Assembly (NCBI GenBank): GCA_002387845.1
Contig: DGLB01000046.1
Location: forward strand, 1 to 51,535
DNA: 51,535 nt
Reading direction: 5' to 3'
Origin: Stenotrophomonas maltophilia
Lineage (GTDB): Bacteria > Pseudomonadota > Gammaproteobacteria > Xanthomonadales > Xanthomonadaceae
The notes beneath the pieces are model-generated. The model was given only the letters and a program-made list of their open reading frames with translations, had not been told where the DNA came from and ran no database searches. Each line of letters opens with the position of its first letter. The stretch's first letter is position 1. The position numbers and the translations under genes are program-made. Shown here one piece after another: positions 24,867 to 33,883 of the stretch.

Positions 24867-27286
24867 GTGAGCACCGAATCCAGCGCCACCATCGAGAAGA
24901 AGGAAAGCGAGTTCCTGCTGACCTCGCCGCCGACTTCCAACACGATGAGCGTCACCAAGCGCAACGGGTCGACCGAACTGGTGGACCTGAACAAGATCGT
25001 GCGCGCGGTGCAGCGTTCGGCCGAAGGCCTGCACGCGGTCGATCCGATGCGCGTGGCCACCCGCACCATTTCCGGCCTGTACAACGGGGCCACCACGCAG
25101 GAGCTGGACGAGCTGTCGATCCGCACCGCCGCCCTGCTGATCGGTGAAGAACCCGAGTACGGCCGCCTGGCTGCGCGCCTGCTGGCCAACTACATCGCCA
25201 AGGAAGTGTCGGGCCAGGAAATCCACGCCTTCTCGCAGTCGGTCGGCCGTGGCCACGAAGTCGGCCTGATCAACGACGCGCCTGCTGAACTTCGTGCAGA
25301 CCAACGCGCGCAAGCTCAACGACGCCATCGATCAGTCGGCCTGGACCTGAACTTCGACTACTTCGGTCTGCGTACCCTGTACGACCGTTACCTGCTGCGC
25401 CACCCGCACACCCGCAAGGTGATCGAGACCCCGCAGCAGTTCTTCCTGCGCATCGCCAGCGCGCTGAGCGAGGACGTGCCGGAAACCCTGGCGCTGTACA
25501 AGCGCATGGGCAACCTGGACTACCTGCCGTCCAGCCCGACCCTGTTCAACTCCGGCACCACCCACGAGCAGCTGTCCTCGTGCTTCCTGCTGGACTCGCC
25601 GCAGGACTCGCTGGAATCCATCTACTCCAAGTACGGCGACATCGCCCAGCTGTCGAAGTTCTCCGGCGGCATCGGTGTCAGCTACACCCGCGTGCGTTCG
25701 CGTGGTTCGCTGATCAAGTCGACCAACGGCCACTCCAACGGCATCGTGCCGTGGCTGAAGACCATGGATTCGTCCGTGGCCGCGGTGAACCAGGGCGGCA
25801 AGCGCAAGGGCGCGGCCTGCGTGTACCTGGAAACCTGGCACGCCGACATTGAAGACTTCCTGGAACTGCGCGACAACACCGGCGACGAATCGCGCCGCGC
25901 GCACAACCTGAACCTGGCCAACTGGGTGCCGGACCTGTTCATGAAGCGCGTCGAGAGCCGACCAGGAATGGTCGCTGTTCGATCCGCAGCGTGGTACCGG
26001 AATTCACCGACCTGTTCGGTGAAGCCTTCGAGCAGGCCTACCTGCAGGCCGAAGCACAGGGCAAGGCCAACCGCACCATCTCCGCGCGCAAGCTGTACTC
26101 GCGCATGATGCGTACCCTGGCCGAGACCGGCAACGGCTGGATGACGTTCAAGGACAAGTGCAACCGCGCCAGCAACCAGACCCTGCGTCCGGGCAACGTG
26201 ATCCACCTGTCCAACCTGTGCACTGAAATCCTGGAGGTCACCTCCAACGATGAAACCGCCGTGTGCAACCTGGGTTCGATCAACCTGGGCAACCACTTCG
26301 ACGAGCACAACGAGTTCGACTACGAGAAGCTGGCCGAGACCGTGCGCCTGGCCGTGCGCCAGCTCGACCGCGTCATCGACCTGAACTTCTACCCGATCGA
26401 AACCGCCCGTCGCGCCAACCTGCGCTGGCGTCCGGTCGGCCTGGGCTGCATGGGCCTGCAGGACGTGTTCTTCCGCAAGCGCCTGCCGTTCGACAGCGCC
26501 GAAGCCCGCGCGCTGTCGAAGAAGATCGCCGAAACCATCTACTTCCACGCCCTGGAGACCTCGGTCGAACTGGCGCAGGAACGCGGCAAGCACCCGTCGT
26601 TCAACGACACCCGCGCCGCGGGCGGCGAGCTGCAGTTCGACGCCTGGAACGTGGTGCCGGAAGACGGCGCGCGCTGGGATGCCCTGCGTGCCCGCATCAA
26701 GGAACACGGCCTGCGCAATTCGCTGATCATCGCCATTGCCCCGACCGCCACCATCGCCTCCATCGCCGGCTGCTACGAGTGCGTTGAACCGCAGGTGTCC
26801 AACCTGTTCAAGCGTGAAACGCTGTCGGGCGACTTCCTGCAGGTCAACCGCTACCTGGTGAACGAGCTGAAGAAGCTTGGCCACTGGACCCCGGAAATGC
26901 GCGACACCATCAAGATGGCCGAAGGTTCGATCCAGGGCATCGCGCAGATCCCGGAAAGCCTGCGCCAGGTCTACCGCACCGCGTGGGAACTGCCGATGCG
27001 CTCGCTGATCGACATGGCCGCCGACCGTGGCGCGTTCATCGACCAGTCCGCCTCGCTCAACCTGTTCATGGAAAGCCCGAACATCGGCGCGATGTCCTCC
27101 ATGTACATGTACGCCTGGAAGCAGGGCATCAAGACCACGTATTACCTGCGTTCGCGTCCGGCCACCAAGATCGCCAAGACCACGATCAGCCACACCGCCA
27201 CCGCCGCGCCGGAGAAGGTGTTCAGCCCGGAAGAGGCCATCGCCTGCTCGCTGGAAAACCCGGAAGCCTGCGAGGCCTGCCAATAA
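24867..27286 (+). pseudogene. nrdA: ribonucleotide reductase class Ia large subunit, frameshifted
   Basis: NrdA reduces ribonucleoside diphosphates with NrdB. GTG start with AAGAGGA upstream; an ATP-cone (TKRNGSTELVDLNKIVRAVQ) and the body (SSPTLFNSGTTHEQLSSCFLL, CNLGSINLGNH, C-terminal CEACQ) are recognisable. Against the family, four single-base indels are needed. An extra base near 25276 and a missing base near 25341 leave about 22 residues misread, where the other frame gives RLLNFVQTNARKLNDAIDQ. Extra bases near 25956 and at 25990 then shift the rest out of frame. As written, the first frame ends at 26108 and the second half is readable from 25991. Because NrdA is normally essential and nrdB is intact, assembly or sequencing error is as likely as true inactivation. 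Confidence 0.85.
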
Positions 27287-27293
27287 TCGCGAC

Positions 27294-27319
27294 GTGCGGA
27301 CCCCATCTGGGGTCCGCAC
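27294..27319 (+). terminator. strong hairpin between nrdA and nrdB
   Basis: Perfect 11-bp stem GTGCGGACCCC / GGGGTCCGCAC with loop ATCT, no U run. Could stabilise the nrdA 3' end or partly terminate, uncoupling nrdA from nrdB. Confidence 0.5.
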
Positions 27320-27338
27320 CGTACCGCATCGAAACGCC

Positions 27339-27360
27339 GTAGAGCCGGGCTTGCCCGGCT
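27339..27360 (+). repeat. SMAG palindrome
   Basis: GTAG head with AGCCGGGCTTGCCCGGCT, 22 bp before nrdB. Confidence 0.82.
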
Positions 27361-27382
27361 GCATCATTCTCAAGGAAACACC

Positions 27383-28402
27383 ATGGCCGACACCCGCAAG
27401 CAGATGCTGCTCGATCCCGGTTTTGAACTGACCCTGCGCCCCATGCGCTACCCGCAGTTCTATGACATGTATCGCAATGCGATCAAGAACACCTGGACCG
27501 TGGAAGAAATCAACTTCCAGATCGACATCAGCGACCTGCACACCAAGATGTCGCCGGGTGAGCGCCACCTGATCCACCGCCTGGTCGCGTTCTTCGCCAC
27601 CGGCGACTCGATCGTGTCCAACAACCTGGTGCTGAATTTGTACCAGCACCTCAACGCGCCCGAAGCGCGCATGTACCTGTCGCGCCAGCTGTACGAAGAA
27701 GCGCTGCACGTGCAGTTCTACCTGACCCTGCTCGACAACTACCTGCCGGACCCGGAAGAGCGCGCCAAGGCGTTCTCGGCGGTGGAAAACATCGACTCGA
27801 TCAAGAAGAAGGCCGACTTCTGCTTCAAGTGGATCGACTCCATCCAGGACCTGCACCGCATCGAAACCCGCGAGCAGCGCCGCCAGTTCCTGCTCAACCA
27901 GATCTGCTTCGCTGCGTGCATCGAAGGCCTGTTCTTCTTTGCCGCGTTCGCCTACGTGTACTACTTCCGTTCGCGTGGCCTGCTCAACGGCCTGGCGTCG
28001 GGCACCAACTGGGTGTTCCGCGACGAAAGCGCGCACATGGACTTCGCCTTCGAATGCGTGGACGTGATCCGCGAGGAAGAGCCGGACCTGTTCGACGACG
28101 AAATGAAGCAGCAGGTCTATGACATGCTGGCCGACGCCATCGAATGCGAAGTGCAGTTCGCCGAGGACGTGCTGTCCGGCGGCGTGGCTGGCATTTCCAC
28201 CCGCGACATGCGCCAGTACCTGCAGCACTGCGCCGACAACCATTTCCACCGCCTGGGCATGGAAAAGAAGTACAACGTGCGCAACCCGCTGCCGTTCATG
28301 GAACTGCAGGACGTGCAGGAGCTGACCAACTTCTTCGAACGCCGCCCCTCGGCCTACCAGGTGGGCGTGCAGGGCGAAGTCGCCTTCGACATGAACTTCT
28401 GA
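27383..28402 (+). CDS. nrdB: ribonucleotide reductase class Ia small subunit
   Basis: 339 residues. Supplies the tyrosyl radical for NrdA. Diiron ligands can be placed: Asp75 in FFATGDS, Glu106 and His109 in YEEALH, and later Glu/His in EGLFFF and RDESAHMDF. The radical Tyr is Tyr113, four residues after His109 as in E. coli R2. The C-terminus (QGEVAFDMNF) is the tail that binds the large subunit. It follows nrdA by 96 bp containing a hairpin and a SMAG element, with AAGGA before the ATG. Confidence 0.96.
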   Translation: MADTRKQMLLDPGFELTLRPMRYPQFYDMYRNAIKNTWTVEEINFQIDISDLHTKMSPGERHLIHRLVAFFATGDSIVSNNLVLNLYQHLNAPEARMYLSRQLYEEALHVQFYLTLLDNYLPDPEERAKAFSAVENIDSIKKKADFCFKWIDSIQDLHRIETREQRRQFLLNQICFAACIEGLFFFAAFAYVYYFRSRGLLNGLASGTNWVFRDESAHMDFAFECVDVIREEEPDLFDDEMKQQVYDMLADAIECEVQFAEDVLSGGVAGISTRDMRQYLQHCADNHFHRLGMEKKYNVRNPLPFMELQDVQELTNFFERRPSAYQVGVQGEVAFDMNF

Positions 28403-28409
28403 GTTCAAC

Positions 28410-28823
28410 ATGACCGCTCCCGCCGACATCGTCCCGCCCACCGAAGTGCGCATGGCCGAGATCGTCTTCCCCAACCACACCAACCACATGGGCACCCTGT
28501 TCGGTGGCCAGGCGCTGGCATGGATGGACAAGGCCGCCTTCCTCGCCGCCGCGCGTTACTCGCGTCGCGCCGTGGTCACCGCGCGCTCGGACCAGGTCGA
28601 CTTCAAGTTGCCGATCACGGTGGGTCAGATGGTGGAGACCGTGGGCCGCATCGTCGAAGTGGGCCGCAGCTCGATGAAGGTGGAAGTGGAGCTGATCGCC
28701 GAGGACCTGCACACCGGCGAGCGCCGGCTCTGCACCCGCGGCCACTTCGTGATGATCGCGCTGGACAAGAACCACCACCCCACTGCCGTGCCGGCTCTGC
28801 CGGCCGACATCGCCGGTCCCTGA
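28410..28823 (+). CDS. acyl-CoA thioesterase, hotdog fold (YciA-like)
   Basis: 137 residues. The hotdog signature VFPNHTNHMGTLFGGQALAWMD contains the Asn-His and GG-x-x-x-x-x-MD features of YciA/BACH-type thioesterases; the second strand set reads VDFKLPITVGQMVETVGRI. Hydrolyses acyl-CoA to free acid and CoA. It starts 7 bp after the nrdB stop and ends at a terminator, so it is likely read with nrdB. Confidence 0.88.
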   Translation: MTAPADIVPPTEVRMAEIVFPNHTNHMGTLFGGQALAWMDKAAFLAAARYSRRAVVTARSDQVDFKLPITVGQMVETVGRIVEVGRSSMKVEVELIAEDLHTGERRLCTRGHFVMIALDKNHHPTAVPALPADIAGP

Positions 28824-28835
28824 ACCGGCAATTGC

Positions 28836-28865
28836 GATGGGGGCCTGGTGCCCCCATCTGCTTTT
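28836..28865 (+). terminator. intrinsic terminator after the thioesterase gene
   Basis: Perfect 9-bp stem GATGGGGGC / GCCCCCATC, loop CTGGT, followed by TGCTTTT. It ends one base before the sirtuin ATG, leaving that gene with no room for an ordinary ribosome site. Confidence 0.7.
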
Positions 28866-28866
28866 C

Positions 28867-29670
28867 ATGTCTACCCATCTGGCCGACTTCATCCACCGCG
28901 CCCGCCGCCTGTTCGTGCTGACCGGCGCGGGCTGCAGCACCGATTCGGGCATCCCCGACTACCGCGACGCCGACGGCCAGTGGAAGCGCACCCCGCCGGT
29001 GAACTTCCAGGATTTCATGGCCCTGCCGGGCACCCGCCAGCGCTACTGGGCGCGCAGCCTGCTCGGCTGGCCTCGCTTTGGCCAGGCCCTGCCCAACGGC
29101 ACCCACGCCGCCTTGGCCGCGCTGGAAGACCGCGGCCAGATGGAAGTGCTGCTGACCCAGAACGTGGACTGCCTGCACCAGCGGGCCGGCAGCCGCGCGG
29201 TGATCGACCTGCACGGCCGCCTCGACCAGGTACGCTGCATGGGCTGCGAGGCGCGCAGCCCGCGCGAGGACTTCCAGCACCGCCTGGTGGCGCTGAATCC
29301 GGACTGGGCGCATCTGGATGCCGCGCAGGCTCCGGACGGCGATGCCGACCTGGAGGGGGTGGATTTCGGTTCCTTCAACGTCCCGTCCTGCCCCCATTGC
29401 GGCGGCATTCTCAAGCCGGACGTGGTGTTCTTCGGTGAAAACGTCCCGCGCGAGCGCGTGGCTGCCGTGCACGACCACCTCGGCCGGGCCGACGCGGTAC
29501 TGGTGGTGGGTTCCTCGCTGATGGTCTATTCCGGCTTCCGCTTCGTCCAGGCTGCAGCCAAGGCCGGCCTGCCGGTCGCCGCGCTCAACCTCGGCCGCAC
29601 CCGCGCCGACGACCTGCTGACCCTCAAGGTGGAACAGCCCTGCGCCCCAGCCCTCTCATTCCTGCTGTAA
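28867..29670 (+). CDS. NAD-dependent deacylase, sirtuin (SIRT4-like class II)
   Basis: 267 residues. GAGCSTDSGIPDYR (20-33), TQNVDCLH (97-104), catalytic His116 in DLHG, two zinc Cys pairs (Cys124/Cys127 and Cys175/Cys178) and the late GSSLMVYSGF are all present. CSTDSGIPDYR and the long insert between the zinc pairs resemble mitochondrial SIRT4-like bacterial sirtuins rather than CobB. Uses NAD to remove acyl groups from lysines. The start is the ATG at 28867, directly after a terminator; a GTG or ATG at 28837 would put the terminator inside the gene. Confidence 0.9.
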   Translation: MSTHLADFIHRARRLFVLTGAGCSTDSGIPDYRDADGQWKRTPPVNFQDFMALPGTRQRYWARSLLGWPRFGQALPNGTHAALAALEDRGQMEVLLTQNVDCLHQRAGSRAVIDLHGRLDQVRCMGCEARSPREDFQHRLVALNPDWAHLDAAQAPDGDADLEGVDFGSFNVPSCPHCGGILKPDVVFFGENVPRERVAAVHDHLGRADAVLVVGSSLMVYSGFRFVQAAAKAGLPVAALNLGRTRADDLLTLKVEQPCAPALSFLL

Positions 29671-29698
29671 CCCACCGCTGGTGTCACTCAGGAACTCC

Positions 29699-29720
29699 GT
29701 AGAGCCGGGCTTGCCCGGCT
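29699..29720 (+). repeat. SMAG palindrome
   Basis: GTAG head with AGCCGGGCTTGCCCGGCT. Confidence 0.82.
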
Positions 29721-29808
29721 GCCTTCACCGTTCCACACAAACGGTTGCCTGCAACCCCGCTTCAGAGTGCAATACCCACCGGTTTCATCTCCCACGCCTG
29801 AGTCCCCC

Positions 29809-30915
29809 GTGAGCCAGCTTTTCTCCCCCGTCTCCTTTGGGCCGCTGCAGCTGCCCAACCGCATCGTCATCGCCCCGATGTGCCAGTACTCCGCCACCGA
29901 TGGCCAGGCCAACGACTGGCACCGCCAGCACCTGGGCCAGCTGTCCCAGTCCGGTGCCGGCCTGCTGATCCTGGAAGCCACCGCCGTGCTGCCCGAAGGC
30001 CGCATCAGCTGGGCTGACCTCGGCCTGTGGGACGACGCCACCGAAACCGCCCTCGCCGGCGTGATCGCCTCGGTGAAAGCCTGGTCGCCGATGCCGCTGG
30101 GCGTGCAGCTGGCCCATGCCGGACGCAAAGCCTCCTCCGCGCGTCCGTGGGACGGCGGTGGCGGGCTGCCGGCCACCGACCCGAACGGCTGGACCACCGT
30201 GGCACCGTCTGCATTGCCGTTCAACGACCATCCGAAACCGGAAGCCCTGGATGCCGCCGGCATCGACGCCATCGTTGACGCCTTCGTCGCCGCCGCGCAG
30301 CGCGCCGAACGCGTCGGCCTGGATCTGATCGAACTGCATGCCGCGCACGGTTACCTGCTGCACCAGTTCCTGTCGCCGTTGAGCAACCAGCGCGACGACG
30401 AATACGGCGGTTCGCTGCAGAACCGCATGCGCCTGCTGATCCGCGTGTTCGACGCAGTGCGTGAAGCCGTCTCCGAACACATCGCGGTGGGCGTGCGCGT
30501 TTCCGCCAGTGACTGGGTCGCCGGCGGTTGGGACATCGAACAGACCACCACGCTGGCGCAGATTCTGGACCTGCGTGGCTGCAACTTCCTGCACGTCTCC
30601 AGCGGCGGCCTCGACCCGCGCCAGAAGATTCCGCTGGAACCGGGCTACCAGGTGCCGTTCGCACAGGCGATCAAGGCAGCCAAAGTGCGCATGCCGGTCA
30701 TCGCGGTCGGCCTGATCACCGACCCGTCGCAGGCCGAATCCATCCTGCGCCACGGCCACGCCGATGCGGTCGCACTGGCGCGCGGCATTCTCTATGACCC
30801 GCGCTGGCCATGGCACGCCGCCGCTGCACTCGGCGACAGCATCACCCCGGCACCGCAGTACCTGCGCTGCGAGCCGCGCGAAGCGCGCGGCGTGTTTATT
30901 GCGTCAAAGTCGTAA
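29809..30915 (+). CDS. NADH:flavin oxidoreductase, Old Yellow Enzyme family (YqjM/XenA-like)
   Basis: 368 residues from the GTG at 29809 (SQLFSPVSFGPLQLPNR follows); the frame is open to 29767 but the extra residues are Pro/Ser-rich and not conserved. FMN and substrate boxes: APMCQYSATDGQANDWH (Cys and Tyr typical of the YqjM class), QLAHAGRKAS, ELHAAHGYLLHQFLSPLSNQRDDEYGGS and GLITDPSQAE. Reduces activated C=C bonds of enones or nitro compounds using NADPH. Stands alone. Confidence 0.9.
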   Translation: MSQLFSPVSFGPLQLPNRIVIAPMCQYSATDGQANDWHRQHLGQLSQSGAGLLILEATAVLPEGRISWADLGLWDDATETALAGVIASVKAWSPMPLGVQLAHAGRKASSARPWDGGGGLPATDPNGWTTVAPSALPFNDHPKPEALDAAGIDAIVDAFVAAAQRAERVGLDLIELHAAHGYLLHQFLSPLSNQRDDEYGGSLQNRMRLLIRVFDAVREAVSEHIAVGVRVSASDWVAGGWDIEQTTTLAQILDLRGCNFLHVSSGGLDPRQKIPLEPGYQVPFAQAIKAAKVRMPVIAVGLITDPSQAESILRHGHADAVALARGILYDPRWPWHAAAALGDSITPAPQYLRCEPREARGVFIASKS

Positions 30916-31123
30916 CGATCTCTGACCATTGTGTGGCGATTACGCCACGGAGGCATTCACCTGAAACGTGAGTGTTTCCGTGGCATTGCCGGTGTTGTGC
31001 CGTGCTCGTCCTGACCGCTTCGATAGATATTGCCTTTACTGGAACAAGCCGCACACTTTTCGAATCGACTTCGGTAGGAGCCTCCACCTGCGGCGCATGG
31101 CCGCATATGCAAGGGGTACCACC

Positions 31124-31615
31124 ATGAAGTCGAAGGCATTCGCAGTCCTGTTGCTGTCGCTGATCACCACCCAGGCATCAGCAGAGTGCCAGGGCATTGC
31201 ACCGATCCAGCAGCGCCTTTCAGAGTCCGAGGAGGCGGCGGCACCGATCAAACATGAGTCGGATCTCGTGCGTTACCTTGAACAACTGCCGGCACAATCC
31301 CCACTCAAGATGCTAAGCGAGGACGCCTTGTCCAGCTTCATTGCATCGCTCCGATTCAATGAGAAGGGTTTGACGAGCCTCTCGACCATTGAGCTGGAGC
31401 GTGAGCTGACACTGACTCAAGCGCACGATGTCCTTGGCCTGTTCGGGATGCAGCGCGCTGCGGCGAAGCTGCCGATTCCGGCAGCAAACAACCAAGAAGA
31501 GGATCTTCTGAGGAGGATGCAGCTTCGCTGCGATGATCACCACGATGGTTATGCATGTGCAGGGCCTGGAACCTGCAAGACCTCTTCCAGTTCCATCTGT
31601 ACACCATCGTGCTGA
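31124..31615 (+). CDS. secreted protein with Cys-rich tail, unknown function
   Basis: 163 residues from the ATG at 31124. Signal peptide (MKSKAFAVLLLSLITTQASA) followed by Glu-Cys. The middle (about 25-130) is helical and polar. The last 30 residues hold four Cys (RCDDHHDGYACAGPGTCKTS and a final SSICTPSC) with His, Asp, Gly and Ser. I do not recognise the family. Base composition is visibly less GC-rich than its neighbours, suggesting acquisition. The final codons overlap the start of the next gene. Confidence 0.65.
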   Translation: MKSKAFAVLLLSLITTQASAECQGIAPIQQRLSESEEAAAPIKHESDLVRYLEQLPAQSPLKMLSEDALSSFIASLRFNEKGLTSLSTIELERELTLTQAHDVLGLFGMQRAAAKLPIPAANNQEEDLLRRMQLRCDDHHDGYACAGPGTCKTSSSSICTPSC

Positions 31616-32448
31616 TTCGGCATTGTCTCGTCCCGTCAATCCTGCTGCTGGGTGCGCTTGCGCATCCCAGCAGTTCCGAGCCACTCTATCGACAGATCCA
31701 GGGTGCCGGCACGGCAGCGCCCGCGCTGTACGAGGACCAGATTCCAGAGGTGCTGCGCACGCTTAACTGCGAGGCACTCGATGGCAAGCAGCGCGACGAC
31801 CTGTTTGTTGCAACCCATACCGTGCACCACCATGCCCCGGCTCGAGAAACGCTGGATCGGCTTCGGTGCCTCCACCATGCCATGACACGAGACGGAAGCG
31901 CGACCCAGTTCCATCACCTCAAGTTTCACGGGGCGCTGGTTGCGTCACGTCATTTCGAGGAAGCCAACCGCCTCCGTCGCCAGCACCGCCTTCAAGTGAC
32001 GGAGCTTCCCCGTCTACCGAAGTTGCGCGATGGAGCTCCCAGCTTCCTTTCGCTGGATCCACGAGGAAAAATAGGGGTAGTGCGCTTCAGAGCTGAAAGA
32101 GGGTGGCGCATCCTGGCGGTTCTCCACCCCGGTTGCGCCCACTCACGGCGGGCCACCCGCACCCTCTTCGATGCGCCTGAGTACGCGTGGGTGCTCCCCT
32201 TTCTCACCCCGATTCTGCCAACCGGTCAGAAGTGGCTGCAGCAGGAGATGATGGCCTGGAATCGCAACCATCCAGGCCATCCTCTCCTGGCCGAGATCCC
32301 AGGCAGGACGATCAAAGGCGTCACCACAGATGAAACGCCTGTCTTCTTCCTGCTCAGAGACGGCAGTCTTGTCGATGAGATTCGCGGTCTCTCAACCCAG
32401 GCTGAGGCCTTCGAGCGCTGGAAAGCCTGGGTAGCCGATCAGGAATGA
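31609..32448 (+). CDS. secreted thioredoxin-fold-like protein, unknown function
   Basis: 279 residues from the GTG at 31609, whose bases overlap the preceding stop (GTGCTGA), giving a compact signal peptide LIRHCLVPSILLLGALA. An ATG at 31555 is also in frame but would overlap the neighbour by 61 bp and lengthen the n-region. The C-terminal half resembles a thioredoxin fold: WRILAVLHPGCAHSRRA contains a CxxS motif (CAHS), and ETPVFFLLRDGSLVDEIRGL looks like the cis-Pro strand and following strands. Pairing with a Cys-tailed secreted protein suggests a redox or folding link. Same lower-GC composition. Confidence 0.6.
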   Translation: MLIRHCLVPSILLLGALAHPSSSEPLYRQIQGAGTAAPALYEDQIPEVLRTLNCEALDGKQRDDLFVATHTVHHHAPARETLDRLRCLHHAMTRDGSATQFHHLKFHGALVASRHFEEANRLRRQHRLQVTELPRLPKLRDGAPSFLSLDPRGKIGVVRFRAERGWRILAVLHPGCAHSRRATRTLFDAPEYAWVLPFLTPILPTGQKWLQQEMMAWNRNHPGHPLLAEIPGRTIKGVTTDETPVFFLLRDGSLVDEIRGLSTQAEAFERWKAWVADQE

Positions 32449-32477
32449 GGCGTCCGGATGCCCCTGTTCACGTAGCC

Positions 32478-33419
32478 TCAAGAAGGCAGCTGGTCCCGGT
32501 GCTCCACCCGCCACGCCTCCGGCAGCCCTTCCACCACATGTTCCATCAGCGCCCGTACCTTGGGCGTCAGATCTCGCCGGTCACTCACGCACAGATACAG
32601 GCGCATGGGCTCCGGCGAGGTGTGCGCACCATCGTCGGAGGCGAACAGCACCTCCAGGTTGCCGCGCACAAGCCACGGCGCGGCCACGAACGCGGCCAGC
32701 CGCGCGATACCACCACCCGCCGCCGCCATCGCGGCCAGTGCGTCGATGTCGTCGCTGACCAGGGCCGGATTCAGATCCGCATCGAATGGCTGCCCGTCGC
32801 GCACGAAGCCCCAGCGCAGGTAACGGCCATCCACCGGGTAGCGGAACACCAGGCAGCGGTGATCGCCCAGCGCCTCCGGGGTTTCCGGCACGCCAGCCTG
32901 GGCCAGGTACACCGGTGACGCACACACCACGAACGGGACCTGCGCCAGGGGCCGCGCGACCAGACCCTCTTCCAGCTGCGGATCAATGCGGATGCTGACA
33001 TCCACCTCCTCATGCGCGTGGTCCACGCTGCGGTCGGACAGCAGCAGTTCGATGTCCAACCCGGGGTAGCGTGCCTGCAATGAGGGCAGCAGCGGTGCCA
33101 GCACATGGCGACCGAAGGCAGCGGTGCTGGCAATGCGCAGCCGGCCCTCGGGCTCTGCGTCCGGGTCGGTTACCGCGTCCTGTGCGCGTTGCAGGTCGTC
33201 CTCGACGTGTCGCACCTTGGCGAGGTACAGCGAGCCACGCTCGGTCAGCACCAGCCGGCGCGTGGTGCGATTGAACAGGCGCACGCCCAGGTGCGTTTCC
33301 AGTCGGGCAATGTTCTGGCCGACCGCGGCGGAGCTGATGCCCAGCGTGCGCGCGGCCGCGGCCAGGCTGCCGGCGTCGGCGGTGCGGATGAAGCTGCGGA
33401 TGCAGTGAAGGATGTTCAT
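32478..33419 (-). CDS. LysR family regulator
   Basis: 313 residues from the ATG at 33419 (MNILHCIRSFIRTADAGS); an in-frame start at 33470 overlaps the candidate operator. The HTH reads LAAAARTLGISSAAVGQNIARLE, and the effector domain is of the CrgA type (RIASTAAFGRHVLAPLLP, VDVSIRI). It is divergent from a DUF2798 gene, a pairing that recurs in proteobacteria, so that gene is its probable target. Confidence 0.87.
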   Translation of the reverse strand: MNILHCIRSFIRTADAGSLAAAARTLGISSAAVGQNIARLETHLGVRLFNRTTRRLVLTERGSLYLAKVRHVEDDLQRAQDAVTDPDAEPEGRLRIASTAAFGRHVLAPLLPSLQARYPGLDIELLLSDRSVDHAHEEVDVSIRIDPQLEEGLVARPLAQVPFVVCASPVYLAQAGVPETPEALGDHRCLVFRYPVDGRYLRWGFVRDGQPFDADLNPALVSDDIDALAAMAAAGGGIARLAAFVAAPWLVRGNLEVLFASDDGAHTSPEPMRLYLCVSDRRDLTPKVRALMEHVVEGLPEAWRVEHRDQLPS

Positions 33420-33451
33420 GATGCCGCTATTGTCGCTGCTCAGCCGCAAGT

Positions 33452-33471
33452 TTTGCTTTGGTCTGTGCAAA
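33452..33471. promoter_or_regulatory. inverted repeat in the LysR/DUF2798 gap
   Basis: TTTGC, 10 bp, GCAAA. Spacing suits a LysR dyad. Located 33 bp before the LysR start and 88 bp before the DUF2798 start. Confidence 0.35.
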
Positions 33472-33558
33472 GGCGAGGCGATCTACCGTGTCAACGGACG
33501 GCTGAATATCGTGCCGATCCCGCAACTGCTGTGTTGCCTGTGTACTGGACCGAGACCG

Positions 33559-33819
33559 ATGAGTTCCACTTCTGTTGCTGCCCGCCGCTGGAAGCTGGCA
33601 GCGCGTACCACGCCGTTCGTGTTTGCGTTCTTCATGGCCGCGATCATGGCGATGTTGATGTGCCTGGTGATCACCGCGGCCAATGCGGGAATCAATGCCG
33701 ACTACCCGATGCGGGTGCTGGGTGCCTACCAGCTGGCCATGCCCACCGCATTCTGCTGCGTGCTGGTGGTACGCCCGCTGGTGATGCGGCTGGTGGCATT
33801 GACGGTGCATCCGGCGTAG
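33559..33819 (+). CDS. DUF2798 small membrane protein
   Basis: 86 residues from the ATG at 33559, with two membrane helices (FVFAFFMAAIMAMLMCLVI and AYQLAMPTAFCCVLVVRPLV) separated by a loop with NADYPMRVLG. This is the DUF2798 pattern; members are often next to LysR genes and have no known activity. The frame opens at 33412, but the upstream part covers the divergent promoter. Confidence 0.78.
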   Translation: MSSTSVAARRWKLAARTTPFVFAFFMAAIMAMLMCLVITAANAGINADYPMRVLGAYQLAMPTAFCCVLVVRPLVMRLVALTVHPA

Positions 33820-33883
33820 AGCCCCAACAGTTGCATCTGACAGCAACCCGCCAGCCCAGGGCCGCCTCGATTAAACTCGATCC

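Noticed and set aside
25682..28531. Long open frame on the minus strand opposite nrdA and nrdB
   Set aside because: Low-complexity His/Val/Gln-rich translation; NrdA and NrdB motifs on the plus strand explain the region.
31124..31615. Cys-tailed protein as a RiPP precursor
   Set aside because: It has a Sec signal peptide and no modifying enzyme beside it, only a thioredoxin-like partner, so a disulfide or metal role is simpler.
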